A stretch of DNA of 64,000 bases from an uncultured Lachnospiraceae bacterium. GTDB lineage: Bacteria > Bacillota > Clostridia > Lachnospirales > Lachnospiraceae. The notes beneath the pieces are model-generated. The model saw nothing but the letters and a program-made list of their open reading frames with translations. It was not told the origin of the DNA and did not search any database. The DNA lies in contig CAJUFQ010000016.1 in the NCBI GenBank assembly GCA_910585625.1, forward strand, positions 11,470 to 75,469, given 5' to 3'. The first letter of the stretch is position 1; each line of letters opens with the position of its first letter. Shown in pieces: positions 43,201-51,502 of this stretch. The position numbers and the translations under genes were made by a program.

Positions 43201-43887
43201 GCCTTTCAGCTCGCCGGCATCACGGTTCTCTACCAAAATACCCGTCAGCATGTACTTGCTCTGGTCAAACAGGATTTTCCTTCCCGGGCTGTCGGCGTTG
43301 GAATTGGTCTTCCCCACTTTCCCTTCCAAATCTACCCTGTCGCTTTCCCAGTTTGTCACTTCCAAGTTCTCAACTGTGATATACTCAGAGTTCTGGATAT
43401 GCACTGCGGCAACGTCCTCTTTCTTGAGTACCTTGCGGTTTGTGCTGTCAAGCCATTTGCTGCCGTTGCCATTGATTACCGGGTTCGCGCCCTCTCCGTA
43501 CTTGCCCAGGATAACCGGCTTCTCTGCCGTGCCTTTTGCATCTTTCAGCATCAGCTTCTGGTCATTCCAGGTACATCCTGCTTTCAGAAGCACCTTGCCG
43601 TCTGCGCCAAGCTTAAGGCCCGGGATGTTTTTGAATGATTTCCATGCCTTTGCCTCGGATTTTCCATCATTGCTGTCATTTCCGTTTACCGCATCAATAT
43701 AATACGTGCCGTTATCTCCCGATACGGCATCATCGCCTGACGTGAGGGCTATCCCCTCTTCAGAAGATGTCTTCGCACTGTCCTTTGCCGCATCCGCCGT
43801 CAGCGGGCTTGCCATGCCAAAACTGGTCATGGCAAGCGCTGCTGCCAGGAACAGGGAGATACCGGATTTCCATTTTTTCTTACCCAT
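40255..43887 (-). CDS. giant secreted beta-helix protein with CBM, FIVAR, BIG and FnIII modules
   Basis: This 1210-residue protein has a signal peptide (ISLFLAAALAMTSFGMASPLTADA). A right-handed parallel beta-helix fills residues about 60-640, with repeated 'NN-vhdv' turns (NNYVHDVNGY, DNYVHDVAGDGIVL, YNYSHDNKGGFW). A CBM4_9/CBM22-like jelly roll follows (about 725-880), then three FIVAR-type helical modules, a BIG-like domain (about 1035-1115) and a FnIII domain. Such beta-helices are polysaccharide lyases or glycosidases; the exact activity is not readable. Its C-terminal BIG-FnIII pair closely matches that of the next gene upstream. No LPXTG. The start at 43887 has GGAGG. Confidence 0.85.
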   Translation of the reverse strand: MGKKKWKSGISLFLAAALAMTSFGMASPLTADAAKDSAKTSSEEGIALTSGDDAVSGDNGTYYIDAVNGNDSNDGKSEAKAWKSFKNIPGLKLGADGKVLLKAGCTWNDQKLMLKDAKGTAEKPVILGKYGEGANPVINGNGSKWLDSTNRKVLKKEDVAAVHIQNSEYITVENLEVTNWESDRVDLEGKVGKTNSNADSPGRKILFDQSKYMLTGILVENRDAGELKGVTIQNNYVHDVNGYMSQNGTEGNKKGSGGIMVLVTGGKTESYFSDLEILGNQVNKVCHEAIYMESCWAARTLVGGANSQQAGSKPWVGWPNVHVKDNYVHDVAGDGIVLINADGGVAENNLVVKAASEDWFYSRNPAHAAIWAWDCNNATFQNNEAAYTESTQDGMAFDSDYGNQNILFQYNYSHDNKGGFWMACPGPYYSINSVVRYNVSVNDGRYDGARVLKVGESGSIGHQVYNNTIYWDTQYKDIQAVEQASWISGNAVAKTSGTDIYNNIIYGDSAAFADHDGVRYHSNCVWGGAEKAYPWREDLSGMAADPGLSDLTAAGRSDGTFANGKVTVGKTTGLELTQSSPCIDAGENHMAAPNESFEAVEDEKLPDDKTQITLENKDYKGNAVPYGAGKTDIGAFEFQGTYSGTYVADENDKAWLQEMVTMAEGLDKTQFEDVSVQELQKAVDSSKGALESKPVQVKAMAYRMEQVLMNMAKKGEGGSGSEKDNLLSAEQAGFEEGTGGWGHWPDAVSVTNSTEQKRTGSKSLKIEYANAASDTAFSELGGVAVEPNTDYVFEAWFYCSNASDVSNLGMGAKHHNSVTGGDDLELGSAALTDKEPDAAHPGWYKGTFAFTTKGYNKVSLIFSSKIATVYVDDAVLYPAQKTVSKLNREALEKALALVPEYVQEAYPAALWEAYQTAYASAKRMRVNATAVQADIDDAAQALNTAYTSLEKKAEKTGLLRAYYTTHAAKEKGDYTDESWAEFETALAAAKEVLDLGDQATQSAADKALADLKEAVNGLEKKPPVVKEDQTVSVKKSFAKTFGDKAFSLNAKVTIGDGTLTYKSSDEKVAKYDKKSKKVVIAGTGSCIITVTASETDSYKKKAVKVTVTVKPKKVTGVKTTPGKKSLKVTWKKDAKATGYEVQCCLKKNFKSGVKKVEVKKAATTNAKFAKLAKGSRYYVRVRAYKTAKVNGKTTKLTGAWSSNSYSKKIK

Positions 43888-43908
43888 ATCTTCCTCCATT
43901 ATCCCATC

Positions 43909-46900
43909 TTATTTAATCTTTTTGCTTGTTTTCACTGCGCTCCATGCCCCGGTAAGCTTCTTTGACTTGCCGTTTACCTTCACGGTCTTGTATGCGCGCA
44001 CACGCACATTGTATACCCTGCCTTTCTTAAGGCTCTTGAAGGTTTTGGAAACTATGTTTGCTTTCTTAATCGTTACTTTCTTGACGCCGGACTTGAAATT
44101 CTTCTTTAAGCAGCACTGCACTTCATATCCGGTTGCCTTCGCATCCTTCGCCCAAGTTACTTTCAGGTTCTTCTTGCCCGGTTTCAGCGTCTTTACTGTC
44201 GCTTTCTTCGGGTTTACCGTCAACGTGACTTTCACGGATTTCTTCTTATAATTTGTAGTCTCTGACGCCGTTACCGTAATCGTGCAGACTCCCGTTCCCT
44301 TAAGGACAATCTTCTTGCTCTTTGTATCATAAACTGCCACTTTCTTATCAGAGGTAGCGTAGGATAATTTGCCGTCGCCGGTCTTGACCTTTGCGCCCAG
44401 GCTGAACGCCTTGCTGCCCCATACCTTTGTGACTTTGGTATTGACGCTGATTACCTGGTCTTTCTTAACTGGCTGTTCTGGTTTCTCCGGCACCGGAGTC
44501 AGAAGGTCGATAGTGTCGCGCAGATCTTTCAACGCTTCCTCTGCCTCTGCTTCCGTCAGCCCTTCCTTATTCAGAAGCTCTTTGGCCGATGCGAGAACCT
44601 GTTCGTAATATTCCCACATGGCATCTTTTTCGTAATTGCCCTCGTTTGTATCAGAAATGGCAATCTGGTCGATTGTTGACTGCAGATATTCCTTAGGCGT
44701 CTGCAGCGCAGCCATTGCGTCTGCAAGCTCCGCATTCACTGCTGCAATATCATCTGCTGTAGAAAGCACATATTTCTGCGTCTCTTTCGCCTTCTTCAAT
44801 GCCTCCTGGAATTTCGTCCAGCTTGCATCCGTGTAGCTTCCCTTTTCGACCTTCTCTGCATTGCCGATAAGTTCTTCCAGTTCCTTCGTGTCAACAGCGG
44901 CAAACTCGCCTGTCTTCGTGTTCTGAATCAGGCCAATCCAGCTGAGGATAGGATCTGCGCCGTTTCCGGTAATGCTGACTGTGACTTTCGCATTCTCAGC
45001 CAGGGTAAAGTCGACATTTTCCTGCAAGCTCTTGCTTCCTGCCACTGCAAATTCCTCAGATGAGGCAAGCGTCTCTCCGTTTGCGCTGACAGTAATCTTC
45101 GTCTTCCTGTCGCCGCTCCACCATTCATGGTATCCGGTAGCTACCGTGTAAGTCCCCGCTTCCAGGATAAACGCATAGTCAATGCTCTTGCCCTTGGTAG
45201 CCCAGTAACCCTGCGACCACATATCGTCGCCTTCAATCTTCACGCCGAAATCATACTCCGTATCGCTGCCGCCGATGCCTTCGCCGCCGTTATTCCCGGT
45301 ATATCCGGCACGGTTCTCTACGGTATATTCCTGGTCGGCCTGTTCGTTGCGCAATGCGATTGCAGAATCACCTTTCAATGTATCCACATATGCGGAAACC
45401 TCTGCCGCACAGTCAAAGAAATAGATAAGCTTATCATTCAAAAGCGTAATCTTATGGGTAATCGGACGTGAGTATTGCTGCCCGTCCTTGGTGTATTTCA
45501 TGGTTCCTGTAACAGTTACTTCGCCCAGTGTCTTTTCTGCCGGCAAAGTTTCCAAATCCCAGGTAACGCTGGCTGTTTGTGCTGCCTCCTCAGAAGCAAG
45601 CTTAATGCTGACTTCCTTCGGCAAGTTCTTCAGCTCGTCGATTGTTTTGGCTGTTGCCGGCAATTTCGTCATTAATTCATAAGCTTCGATACCGGCAAAC
45701 ACATTCAGGTTCCAGTCATTGTAACGCCTGATCATGATCTCGCCGTCAGTCGTGAACTCAATCGGAAGCCATACATACCTGGAATTGCGCAGGCTGCCTC
45801 CTGCTCCAGGCCCCTTTGTCACCTCCGGGTTATACCAGCGGTCACCCATATAGATGAATTTGCCGCTCGCCGCATCCACCGGGATGACACAAGTACTCTG
45901 GGTAAAGTATGTCGTGTTGGCGTCTTCGTCCGTACAAGGATCGCCTACCATTGTCCAGGGGCCTAACGGCTCGTCTGCGACTGCGTATTTCGCCTGGTTC
46001 GGCGACCATCCGGTACAGCCTGACGTAATCATGTAGTATTTGCCCTTGTACTTAAACATTGCCGGCGCTTCCCTGGATTCCCCTACAAAGTTGACGGAGA
46101 AATCTATGCCCTGCACTGCGCCTTTATCATTGGCTTTGGCAATGTTGGTATAAGAATTATTCAATTTTGCGATATACATATTGGCATTTCCGTCTGAGGA
46201 ATAAATGACATAACCGGTTCCGTCATCATCCTTAAACAAGTTCATGTCACGCACGTTTCCATGGCCATCCGCAAATCCCTGGGTCAGTCCGTCTACATAA
46301 TTGAGCAGATAGGATCCCTGCATCTTGAACGGCCCGAATGGGCTTTTTGATACTGCCACGCCAGCCTTTGCCTTGGCATAGTTGCCGCCCGTGCTGTCTG
46401 GCGTCTGGCCATCTGCATGGAACCAGATGACATATTGTTTTGTCTTGTCATTGTAAATCATCTTCGGACGCTCAATGACGCATCCGGAATCCGTCGCACC
46501 GTTATCTGTCCAGATATCGGCGTAAACTGCCCTCTGCTGTTCTTCTGTCAGATCCCCATAGAGATCTGTGAAATATTTGTCAGTAGTAAATGTCTTCCAG
46601 CTGTCCACGGTCCGCAGGACGCATCCCATGTCTTTCCAGTTATACATATCCTTGGAAATATATACATGTACGCCTGGGCATGGGCGGTAATCGTTGGTCT
46701 TATCCTCGCCAATCCAATACCAGAACTCATGCTCGTCAGCATCAATCTGCCCATTCCCATTATAATCGTAATCATAAGTAATCTTCTGCACCTGTCCGCC
46801 ATGCGCCTGTATAAGCTCTCCGTTGTTGTCATAGATTGCATCGCCATTCACGCCTGAGAACGTGCTGTAAGTATAAACTTTCCGTAATTTGAGGTAAGCG

Positions 46901-49900
46901 TCGAATAACGCATACTGCGCGTCTTCCCTGGCCGCCGCGTCTGTGGAAGTACTTAACGCTTTGGCTGCCGCCAGCGCCTTGTCGTATGCATCTTTCGTCA
47001 CCTTAGAATATGTATCCGTAGCAGTTACCTTGCCTTCACAATAGGTGACCCACTTCTCCAGGGTATCCGGTAACGCCGGGACAGTAAGGTCCGCCGGCTT
47101 CTCATAGAGCCTCAGCTCTGAGATATTACAGTTTCCTGACGCGCCGACCGCATACTTGTAATAACGGTATTCCTTGCCCATGACCTCTGCGGATGCAAAC
47201 TCGTTCATGTAAGCATAGCTGAGCTTCTCCGCCTCAGGCGTCTGCGTGATGGTATGCAGCAGATTCCAGGCAACTCCGTCATTGGAACCGTAGAGGGACG
47301 CGCCCACGCATCTGTCTGTATATCCGCTTCTCGGCGCATAGCCATAAGCCGCAATCGCCTTTGCGCTGCCCAGGTCAATCTGCACATAGCCGTTGGAAAC
47401 GCCGTCAAAGAATGTGCTGAAATCGCCGTCAATAACATTTTTCGGAACGTCCGTCGTGCCATTGTTCCATGGCGCGCTTCCGGATATCATGCTCTCCGTA
47501 AGCTGGATGTTCTGTTTCTCAAGGTCTAGGCCGCTCAGATCCAGGGAACTCATGACTTCGGTCTGCATTTTCTTCAGAAGCTCTTCCCTCTTGACATGCT
47601 GCTCATCTTTTTCCTTATCGAACGTCACGCCTTCCACTTCAAACGTAGTGATGGAATTTGCTTTTAACGTAGCGGTAAAACTTCTGTCCGCTGTGTTTGC
47701 CGCAGCATTCACACCTGCGGAAACATCTGCCCAGTTCTCTCCGCCTGTTGACGCGCCGCTGGTACGGTGTGCGGTAATCTTGCTTCCCATGGTCTCAAAT
47801 CTGCTTAAGTCAAACTTCCATGTCTTATCTTCGCCTGCCGTATTGACTGCCACGATGACAGCTTTATTTCCTTGCTTATCATAAGCCACCAATGTATTTT
47901 CCGTATCGCTGGTACCCATGATGGTATAGCCTGGGCGGATGTACTTGGAGAACTGCCCATATGCGTAATATTTCCTGGTCAGCACAAGTTCTTTGTTGTT
48001 GTGGTCGCCGATAGCGATTCCCCACCAGCCCTTGTTCTCCGGATCGTACATAATCTCGCCGCTGTCATTTTTCATTGTCTTCAATTCTTCAATGGAATCC
48101 GCGTCGAACTCGTTTTTCGCATCTACGTTGAGATCCACAGCGTTCCACATAATCCAGGCGGAACTCTTAAGCCCATTGATATCCGTGATGATCCTCTGGG
48201 CAAATCCCAGGCCTGCCGCCATCTCGCCGGCATTCGTGCCTGCCCTGCTCGCACCGTCAATCTCAGACATCCACAGGTTCTTGCCTGCCCGCTGTGCTAA
48301 TGCAGACAGCTCCGCACGCTTGGAACCGCCGTATGTATGGGTATCAATTCGTGTGATGGCTTCTTTTGCCGCGCCCGATAATTTGTTATATGAGGTAATT
48401 GCCGTATCGATGCTGGTCTCGTCCGTACCTGAGAGGATGATGTTTTCCAATACCGCTTTCACCTTCGGGTCGCTTTCCTTTGCAGCTTTCTTCGCCAGCT
48501 CCTCCTTGAAGGTGACAATCATCTTCGATTCAGACTCTCCCTGGTCAAAATGGCAGCCTTCCTGCTTCGCGCTGTTTGCGCCCCAATAGCTTGTGAAAGG
48601 CTCGTTCATGGCCGTCGCGCTCGTAAAGTCCACGATGCCTGCCTCGGCATAATGCGCAATCACGTCTGCCATATAAGCAGCAAACGCATGGTAGGAATCC
48701 GCGCGCAGATTATCCTTGCTGGAATCTGTCGCTCCAGAGGTACAGCCGCTGTTGGTCATGAAATAGGGCGGGGAATTGGAAAATGCCTCCGCAATGAATT
48801 CATCGCCGCTTGCCTGCATGGCTTTCACCAAAACGTTCCTCTGGTTTGCATCCTTGCTCCAGTCATAATTCCAGGCATAGCCGCACTCCTCGTCTGCCCT
48901 GTCGAATTTCTGCTCATACCATGCGACCGGGTGCTGCTTTGTATCGATTTTGGTCACATCTTTCCAGTAGCCCGGCATATCGGAATCCGAACGCTTAATG
49001 TGCGCTTTGTGCAAGAATGGGTCTGCCTCCGGCAGCTTGCCTTCCTTGGATGTCTCGACTACAAGCATCTTCACGGGATCCATCGTCCAGTCGTTCTTTC
49101 CTGCGACTTCAATCGTGTTCGCGCCGCTCTTTAGAGCGACCCCGCGGATGGTTGCCAGGAACAAGGCTTTCTTGTTTCCCTCAGCAATCTTATTGTTCTG
49201 AAGTTCTGCATTGTCTACAACCTTCACGCTGTTATTGTCATTATTGACCCTGATTGCAACGTCCCTGTTGGAGGTCGCGTCATGGAACAGGATGATTTTG
49301 ACCGTGTAATCCCCTGCAGCCGTGGCATTCACCGTGTAGTGCAGATTATCGCCGTCTCCCTTCTCACCGTCCAGCTGCTTGACATATCCTACATTCTTGA
49401 ATTTGCCGACAGCCGTACCCTTAGTGATGCCGAAATCCGCATCTGAAACGGTATACGTTGCGTTTTCTAAATCTCCTCCCTCTGACACAGACATTTTCGC
49501 CCCATCATAGGTCAGCTTGCCCGCTTCTTTCTCAATGCCGAACACCTCTGCGGCGTCGTTTGGCGTAACCAGCGGCAAATCGCCGGTATAATCGCCGCCG
49601 CCCACATTGTAACGGCCGATGTTAAGCCCCAGGCCCTCATCCTTATGGAAGAAAGCCGTCGCCGCTTTCTGGGCCATTGTGTCATCGTAACCCAGGCGGT
49701 TCGCCCACCAGCAAAGGGACGTACCCCAGCCTTCAAACTCTCCCAGTCCGTCACCATCCGTATCGTTGAACGGCGACGCCTGATCTGGGAGTACCTTCAC
49801 TGTCGCATCTTGTGCCACTGCTTTCGCAGTCCCGCCTGCCGCGTATGCCTGGCTGCTTCCATCCACAGGCAATGCTGTCAGCACGAGGGCCGCTGCGAGG

Positions 49901-49932
49901 ATGGCGCTGATGCCTTTTTTGAATCCTCTCAT
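43909..49932 (-). CDS. giant secreted galactanase: GH30 (interrupted by CBM) + CBM32 + GH43 + accessory modules
   Basis: 2007 residues with a signal peptide of about 32 residues. GH30 runs about 55-770: it starts FEGWGTSLCWWANRLG, with acid/base Glu about 444 (AMNEPF) and nucleophile Glu about 557 (WMSEIDG). A CBM6/35-like beta-sandwich is inserted at about 150-295 between early GH30 strands. Then come an F5/8-type CBM32 (800-945), a FIVAR helix pair, a GH43 subfamily-24-like propeller (1025-1420; IQAHGG, VIERPKMIY, RDMNLF), a BIG_4-like linker, another CBM (1520-1670), two FIVARs, BIG and FnIII. The pair of catalytic modules suggests endo-1,6- and exo-1,3-beta-galactanase action on type II arabinogalactan. 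Start AAGGAGA. Confidence 0.88.
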   Translation of the reverse strand: MRGFKKGISAILAAALVLTALPVDGSSQAYAAGGTAKAVAQDATVKVLPDQASPFNDTDGDGLGEFEGWGTSLCWWANRLGYDDTMAQKAATAFFHKDEGLGLNIGRYNVGGGDYTGDLPLVTPNDAAEVFGIEKEAGKLTYDGAKMSVSEGGDLENATYTVSDADFGITKGTAVGKFKNVGYVKQLDGEKGDGDNLHYTVNATAAGDYTVKIILFHDATSNRDVAIRVNNDNNSVKVVDNAELQNNKIAEGNKKALFLATIRGVALKSGANTIEVAGKNDWTMDPVKMLVVETSKEGKLPEADPFLHKAHIKRSDSDMPGYWKDVTKIDTKQHPVAWYEQKFDRADEECGYAWNYDWSKDANQRNVLVKAMQASGDEFIAEAFSNSPPYFMTNSGCTSGATDSSKDNLRADSYHAFAAYMADVIAHYAEAGIVDFTSATAMNEPFTSYWGANSAKQEGCHFDQGESESKMIVTFKEELAKKAAKESDPKVKAVLENIILSGTDETSIDTAITSYNKLSGAAKEAITRIDTHTYGGSKRAELSALAQRAGKNLWMSEIDGASRAGTNAGEMAAGLGFAQRIITDINGLKSSAWIMWNAVDLNVDAKNEFDADSIEELKTMKNDSGEIMYDPENKGWWGIAIGDHNNKELVLTRKYYAYGQFSKYIRPGYTIMGTSDTENTLVAYDKQGNKAVIVAVNTAGEDKTWKFDLSRFETMGSKITAHRTSGASTGGENWADVSAGVNAAANTADRSFTATLKANSITTFEVEGVTFDKEKDEQHVKREELLKKMQTEVMSSLDLSGLDLEKQNIQLTESMISGSAPWNNGTTDVPKNVIDGDFSTFFDGVSNGYVQIDLGSAKAIAAYGYAPRSGYTDRCVGASLYGSNDGVAWNLLHTITQTPEAEKLSYAYMNEFASAEVMGKEYRYYKYAVGASGNCNISELRLYEKPADLTVPALPDTLEKWVTYCEGKVTATDTYSKVTKDAYDKALAAAKALSTSTDAAAREDAQYALFDAYLKLRKVYTYSTFSGVNGDAIYDNNGELIQAHGGQVQKITYDYDYNGNGQIDADEHEFWYWIGEDKTNDYRPCPGVHVYISKDMYNWKDMGCVLRTVDSWKTFTTDKYFTDLYGDLTEEQQRAVYADIWTDNGATDSGCVIERPKMIYNDKTKQYVIWFHADGQTPDSTGGNYAKAKAGVAVSKSPFGPFKMQGSYLLNYVDGLTQGFADGHGNVRDMNLFKDDDGTGYVIYSSDGNANMYIAKLNNSYTNIAKANDKGAVQGIDFSVNFVGESREAPAMFKYKGKYYMITSGCTGWSPNQAKYAVADEPLGPWTMVGDPCTDEDANTTYFTQSTCVIPVDAASGKFIYMGDRWYNPEVTKGPGAGGSLRNSRYVWLPIEFTTDGEIMIRRYNDWNLNVFAGIEAYELMTKLPATAKTIDELKNLPKEVSIKLASEEAAQTASVTWDLETLPAEKTLGEVTVTGTMKYTKDGQQYSRPITHKITLLNDKLIYFFDCAAEVSAYVDTLKGDSAIALRNEQADQEYTVENRAGYTGNNGGEGIGGSDTEYDFGVKIEGDDMWSQGYWATKGKSIDYAFILEAGTYTVATGYHEWWSGDRKTKITVSANGETLASSEEFAVAGSKSLQENVDFTLAENAKVTVSITGNGADPILSWIGLIQNTKTGEFAAVDTKELEELIGNAEKVEKGSYTDASWTKFQEALKKAKETQKYVLSTADDIAAVNAELADAMAALQTPKEYLQSTIDQIAISDTNEGNYEKDAMWEYYEQVLASAKELLNKEGLTEAEAEEALKDLRDTIDLLTPVPEKPEQPVKKDQVISVNTKVTKVWGSKAFSLGAKVKTGDGKLSYATSDKKVAVYDTKSKKIVLKGTGVCTITVTASETTNYKKKSVKVTLTVNPKKATVKTLKPGKKNLKVTWAKDAKATGYEVQCCLKKNFKSGVKKVTIKKANIVSKTFKSLKKGRVYNVRVRAYKTVKVNGKSKKLTGAWSAVKTSKKIK

Positions 49933-50090
49933 CTTTCTCTTCTCCTTTTCTTATTTTTTAGCGCGAGGCGTTCCCTTCCATCCATAAGATCCCGGATTGA
50001 CTGCCCTTCCCTGCCTGCGCACGGCTTGCCTCCGCCTGCAGGAAACTCAGATTGTCCCACCTTGCAACTATTACCCTTATTCTAAAATTT

Positions 50091-50120
50091 TTTAGTAAAT
50101 TTTTCAAGCTATTTACTAAA
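50091..50120 (-). promoter_or_regulatory. inverted GalR-type operator pair before the galactanase gene
   Basis: TTTAGTAAA (50091-50099) and its reverse complement TTTACTAAA (50112-50120) are 21 bp apart start to start. On the minus strand they lie immediately after a TATAAT (50126-50121), i.e. over the predicted transcription start. The nonamer is identical to those at galK and the LacI-family regulator gene. Confidence 0.7.
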
Positions 50121-50126
50121 ATTATA
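50121..50126 (-). promoter_or_regulatory. -10 element of the galactanase operon
   Basis: A perfect TATAAT on the minus strand, with only a weak -35 (TTTACT at 19-nt spacing). It abuts the operator pair. The leader to the start codon is about 180 nt. Confidence 0.5.
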
Positions 50127-50157
50127 AACAGGATTATCACTTTTCAGTAAAAACATA

Positions 50158-50197
50158 CAAAAAACCAGGGGTGAAATACTGCATTCTGCCACCCCTG
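50158..50197 (-). terminator. dapL terminator
   Basis: CCAGGGGTG (50197-50189 on minus) pairs exactly with 50172-50164 over a 16-nt loop and is followed by TTTTTTG. It lies 80 bp after dapL and insulates it from the galactanase operon. Confidence 0.88.
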
Positions 50198-50276
50198 GCT
50201 TCCAATAATTTCCTCATGATAATCCGCGTTGCGCGACCCGTGAGACTAACTTCCCCTGGCCGGAGCAGCAGTCGTT

Positions 50277-51491
50277 TTATAGCTTGCGGATCCGCTCCAA
50301 TGCCCCGAGCGTGTTCTCATAACTGCCGAACGCCGTCAGCCGGAAATACCCTTCCCCGCTTGGGCCAAAGCCGGAACCAGGCGTCCCTACCACGTTGGCA
50401 TTGTGAAGCAGATAGTCAAAGAACTCCCACGACGTCATCTTGTCCGGCGTCTTCAGCCAGATATAAGGCGCGTTGACGCCGCCAAACACTGTGTACCCTG
50501 CCTCCTGCAGGCCTGACTTGATCATGGATGCGTTCTTCATGTAATACGCCACCTGCTCTTTCAGCTGCGCCTTTCCTTGCGGGCTGTAGGTCGCTTCCCC
50601 GGCACGCTGCACGATGTACGGGGCCCCATTGAACTTCGTGCCATGGCGGCGCGTCCACATACCGTGCAGGGAAACGTCCCCGCATTTCAGATCCTTGGGT
50701 ACCACGGCATAGCCAAGGCGCACGCCGGTAAACCCGGCATTCTTGGAAAAACTCTTTAACTCGATGGCACAAGTCTTAGCTCCCTCGCATTCGTAGATAG
50801 AATGCGCCACGTCTGATTCGGAGATATATGCCTCATAGGCGCCATCATAAATAATCACAGCCCCTGATTTATTGGCATAATCCACCCATTCCTGCAGCTG
50901 CGCCTTGGTAATCGTAGTACCTGTGGGGTTATTAGGCAGGCACAGGTAAATCATGTCCGGTGTCTCTTTGGGGAATTCCGGCACGAACCCATTTTCCATG
51001 GTACAAGGCATATAGATGACGTCGCTCCAGGTCTCGGATCGCGCATCATACACCCCTGTCCTGCCAGACATCACGTTAGAATCCACATAAACCGGGTAAA
51101 CCGGGTCGCAGACGGCAATGCGGTTCTTCGGCCCGAAAATCTCCTGGATATTGGCAGAATCGCTTTTCGCGCCGTCAGAGACAAAAATCTCATCTGCAGA
51201 GATATCGCAGCCCCTGGATTTATAGTCATTTTCCACAATCGCATCCCGCAGGAAATCATACCCCAAATCCGGGGCATAGCCATGGAATGTCTCCGCCTTG
51301 CCCATCTCGTCGACAGCCTTGTGCATAGCCTCAATGACTGCCGGAGCCAACGGCTGCGTAACGTCGCCGATGCCCAATCGGATAATGTCTTTGCCCGGGT
51401 TCGCCTCCGTAAAAGCCGCTACTTTTTTCGCGATAGTACTAAATAAATAACTTCCTGGTAACTTCTGGTAATTCTCATTAATCTGAAACAT
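50277..51491 (-). CDS. dapL: LL-diaminopimelate aminotransferase
   Basis: This 404-residue class I/II aminotransferase has the DapL start FQINENYQKLPGSYLFSTIAKK (in parts), RLGIGDVTQPL, CLPNNPTGT, the PLP lysine in LKSFSKNAGFTGVRLGY and GTPGSGFGPSGEGYFRLT. It converts tetrahydrodipicolinate directly to LL-DAP, so this organism uses the aminotransferase branch of lysine synthesis. It follows dapF by 11 bp and clearly belongs to the same transcript. The ribosome-binding site is AAAGGAGG. Confidence 0.97.
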   Translation of the reverse strand: MFQINENYQKLPGSYLFSTIAKKVAAFTEANPGKDIIRLGIGDVTQPLAPAVIEAMHKAVDEMGKAETFHGYAPDLGYDFLRDAIVENDYKSRGCDISADEIFVSDGAKSDSANIQEIFGPKNRIAVCDPVYPVYVDSNVMSGRTGVYDARSETWSDVIYMPCTMENGFVPEFPKETPDMIYLCLPNNPTGTTITKAQLQEWVDYANKSGAVIIYDGAYEAYISESDVAHSIYECEGAKTCAIELKSFSKNAGFTGVRLGYAVVPKDLKCGDVSLHGMWTRRHGTKFNGAPYIVQRAGEATYSPQGKAQLKEQVAYYMKNASMIKSGLQEAGYTVFGGVNAPYIWLKTPDKMTSWEFFDYLLHNANVVGTPGSGFGPSGEGYFRLTAFGSYENTLGALERIRKL

Positions 51492-51502
51492 AATATCCTC
51501 CT

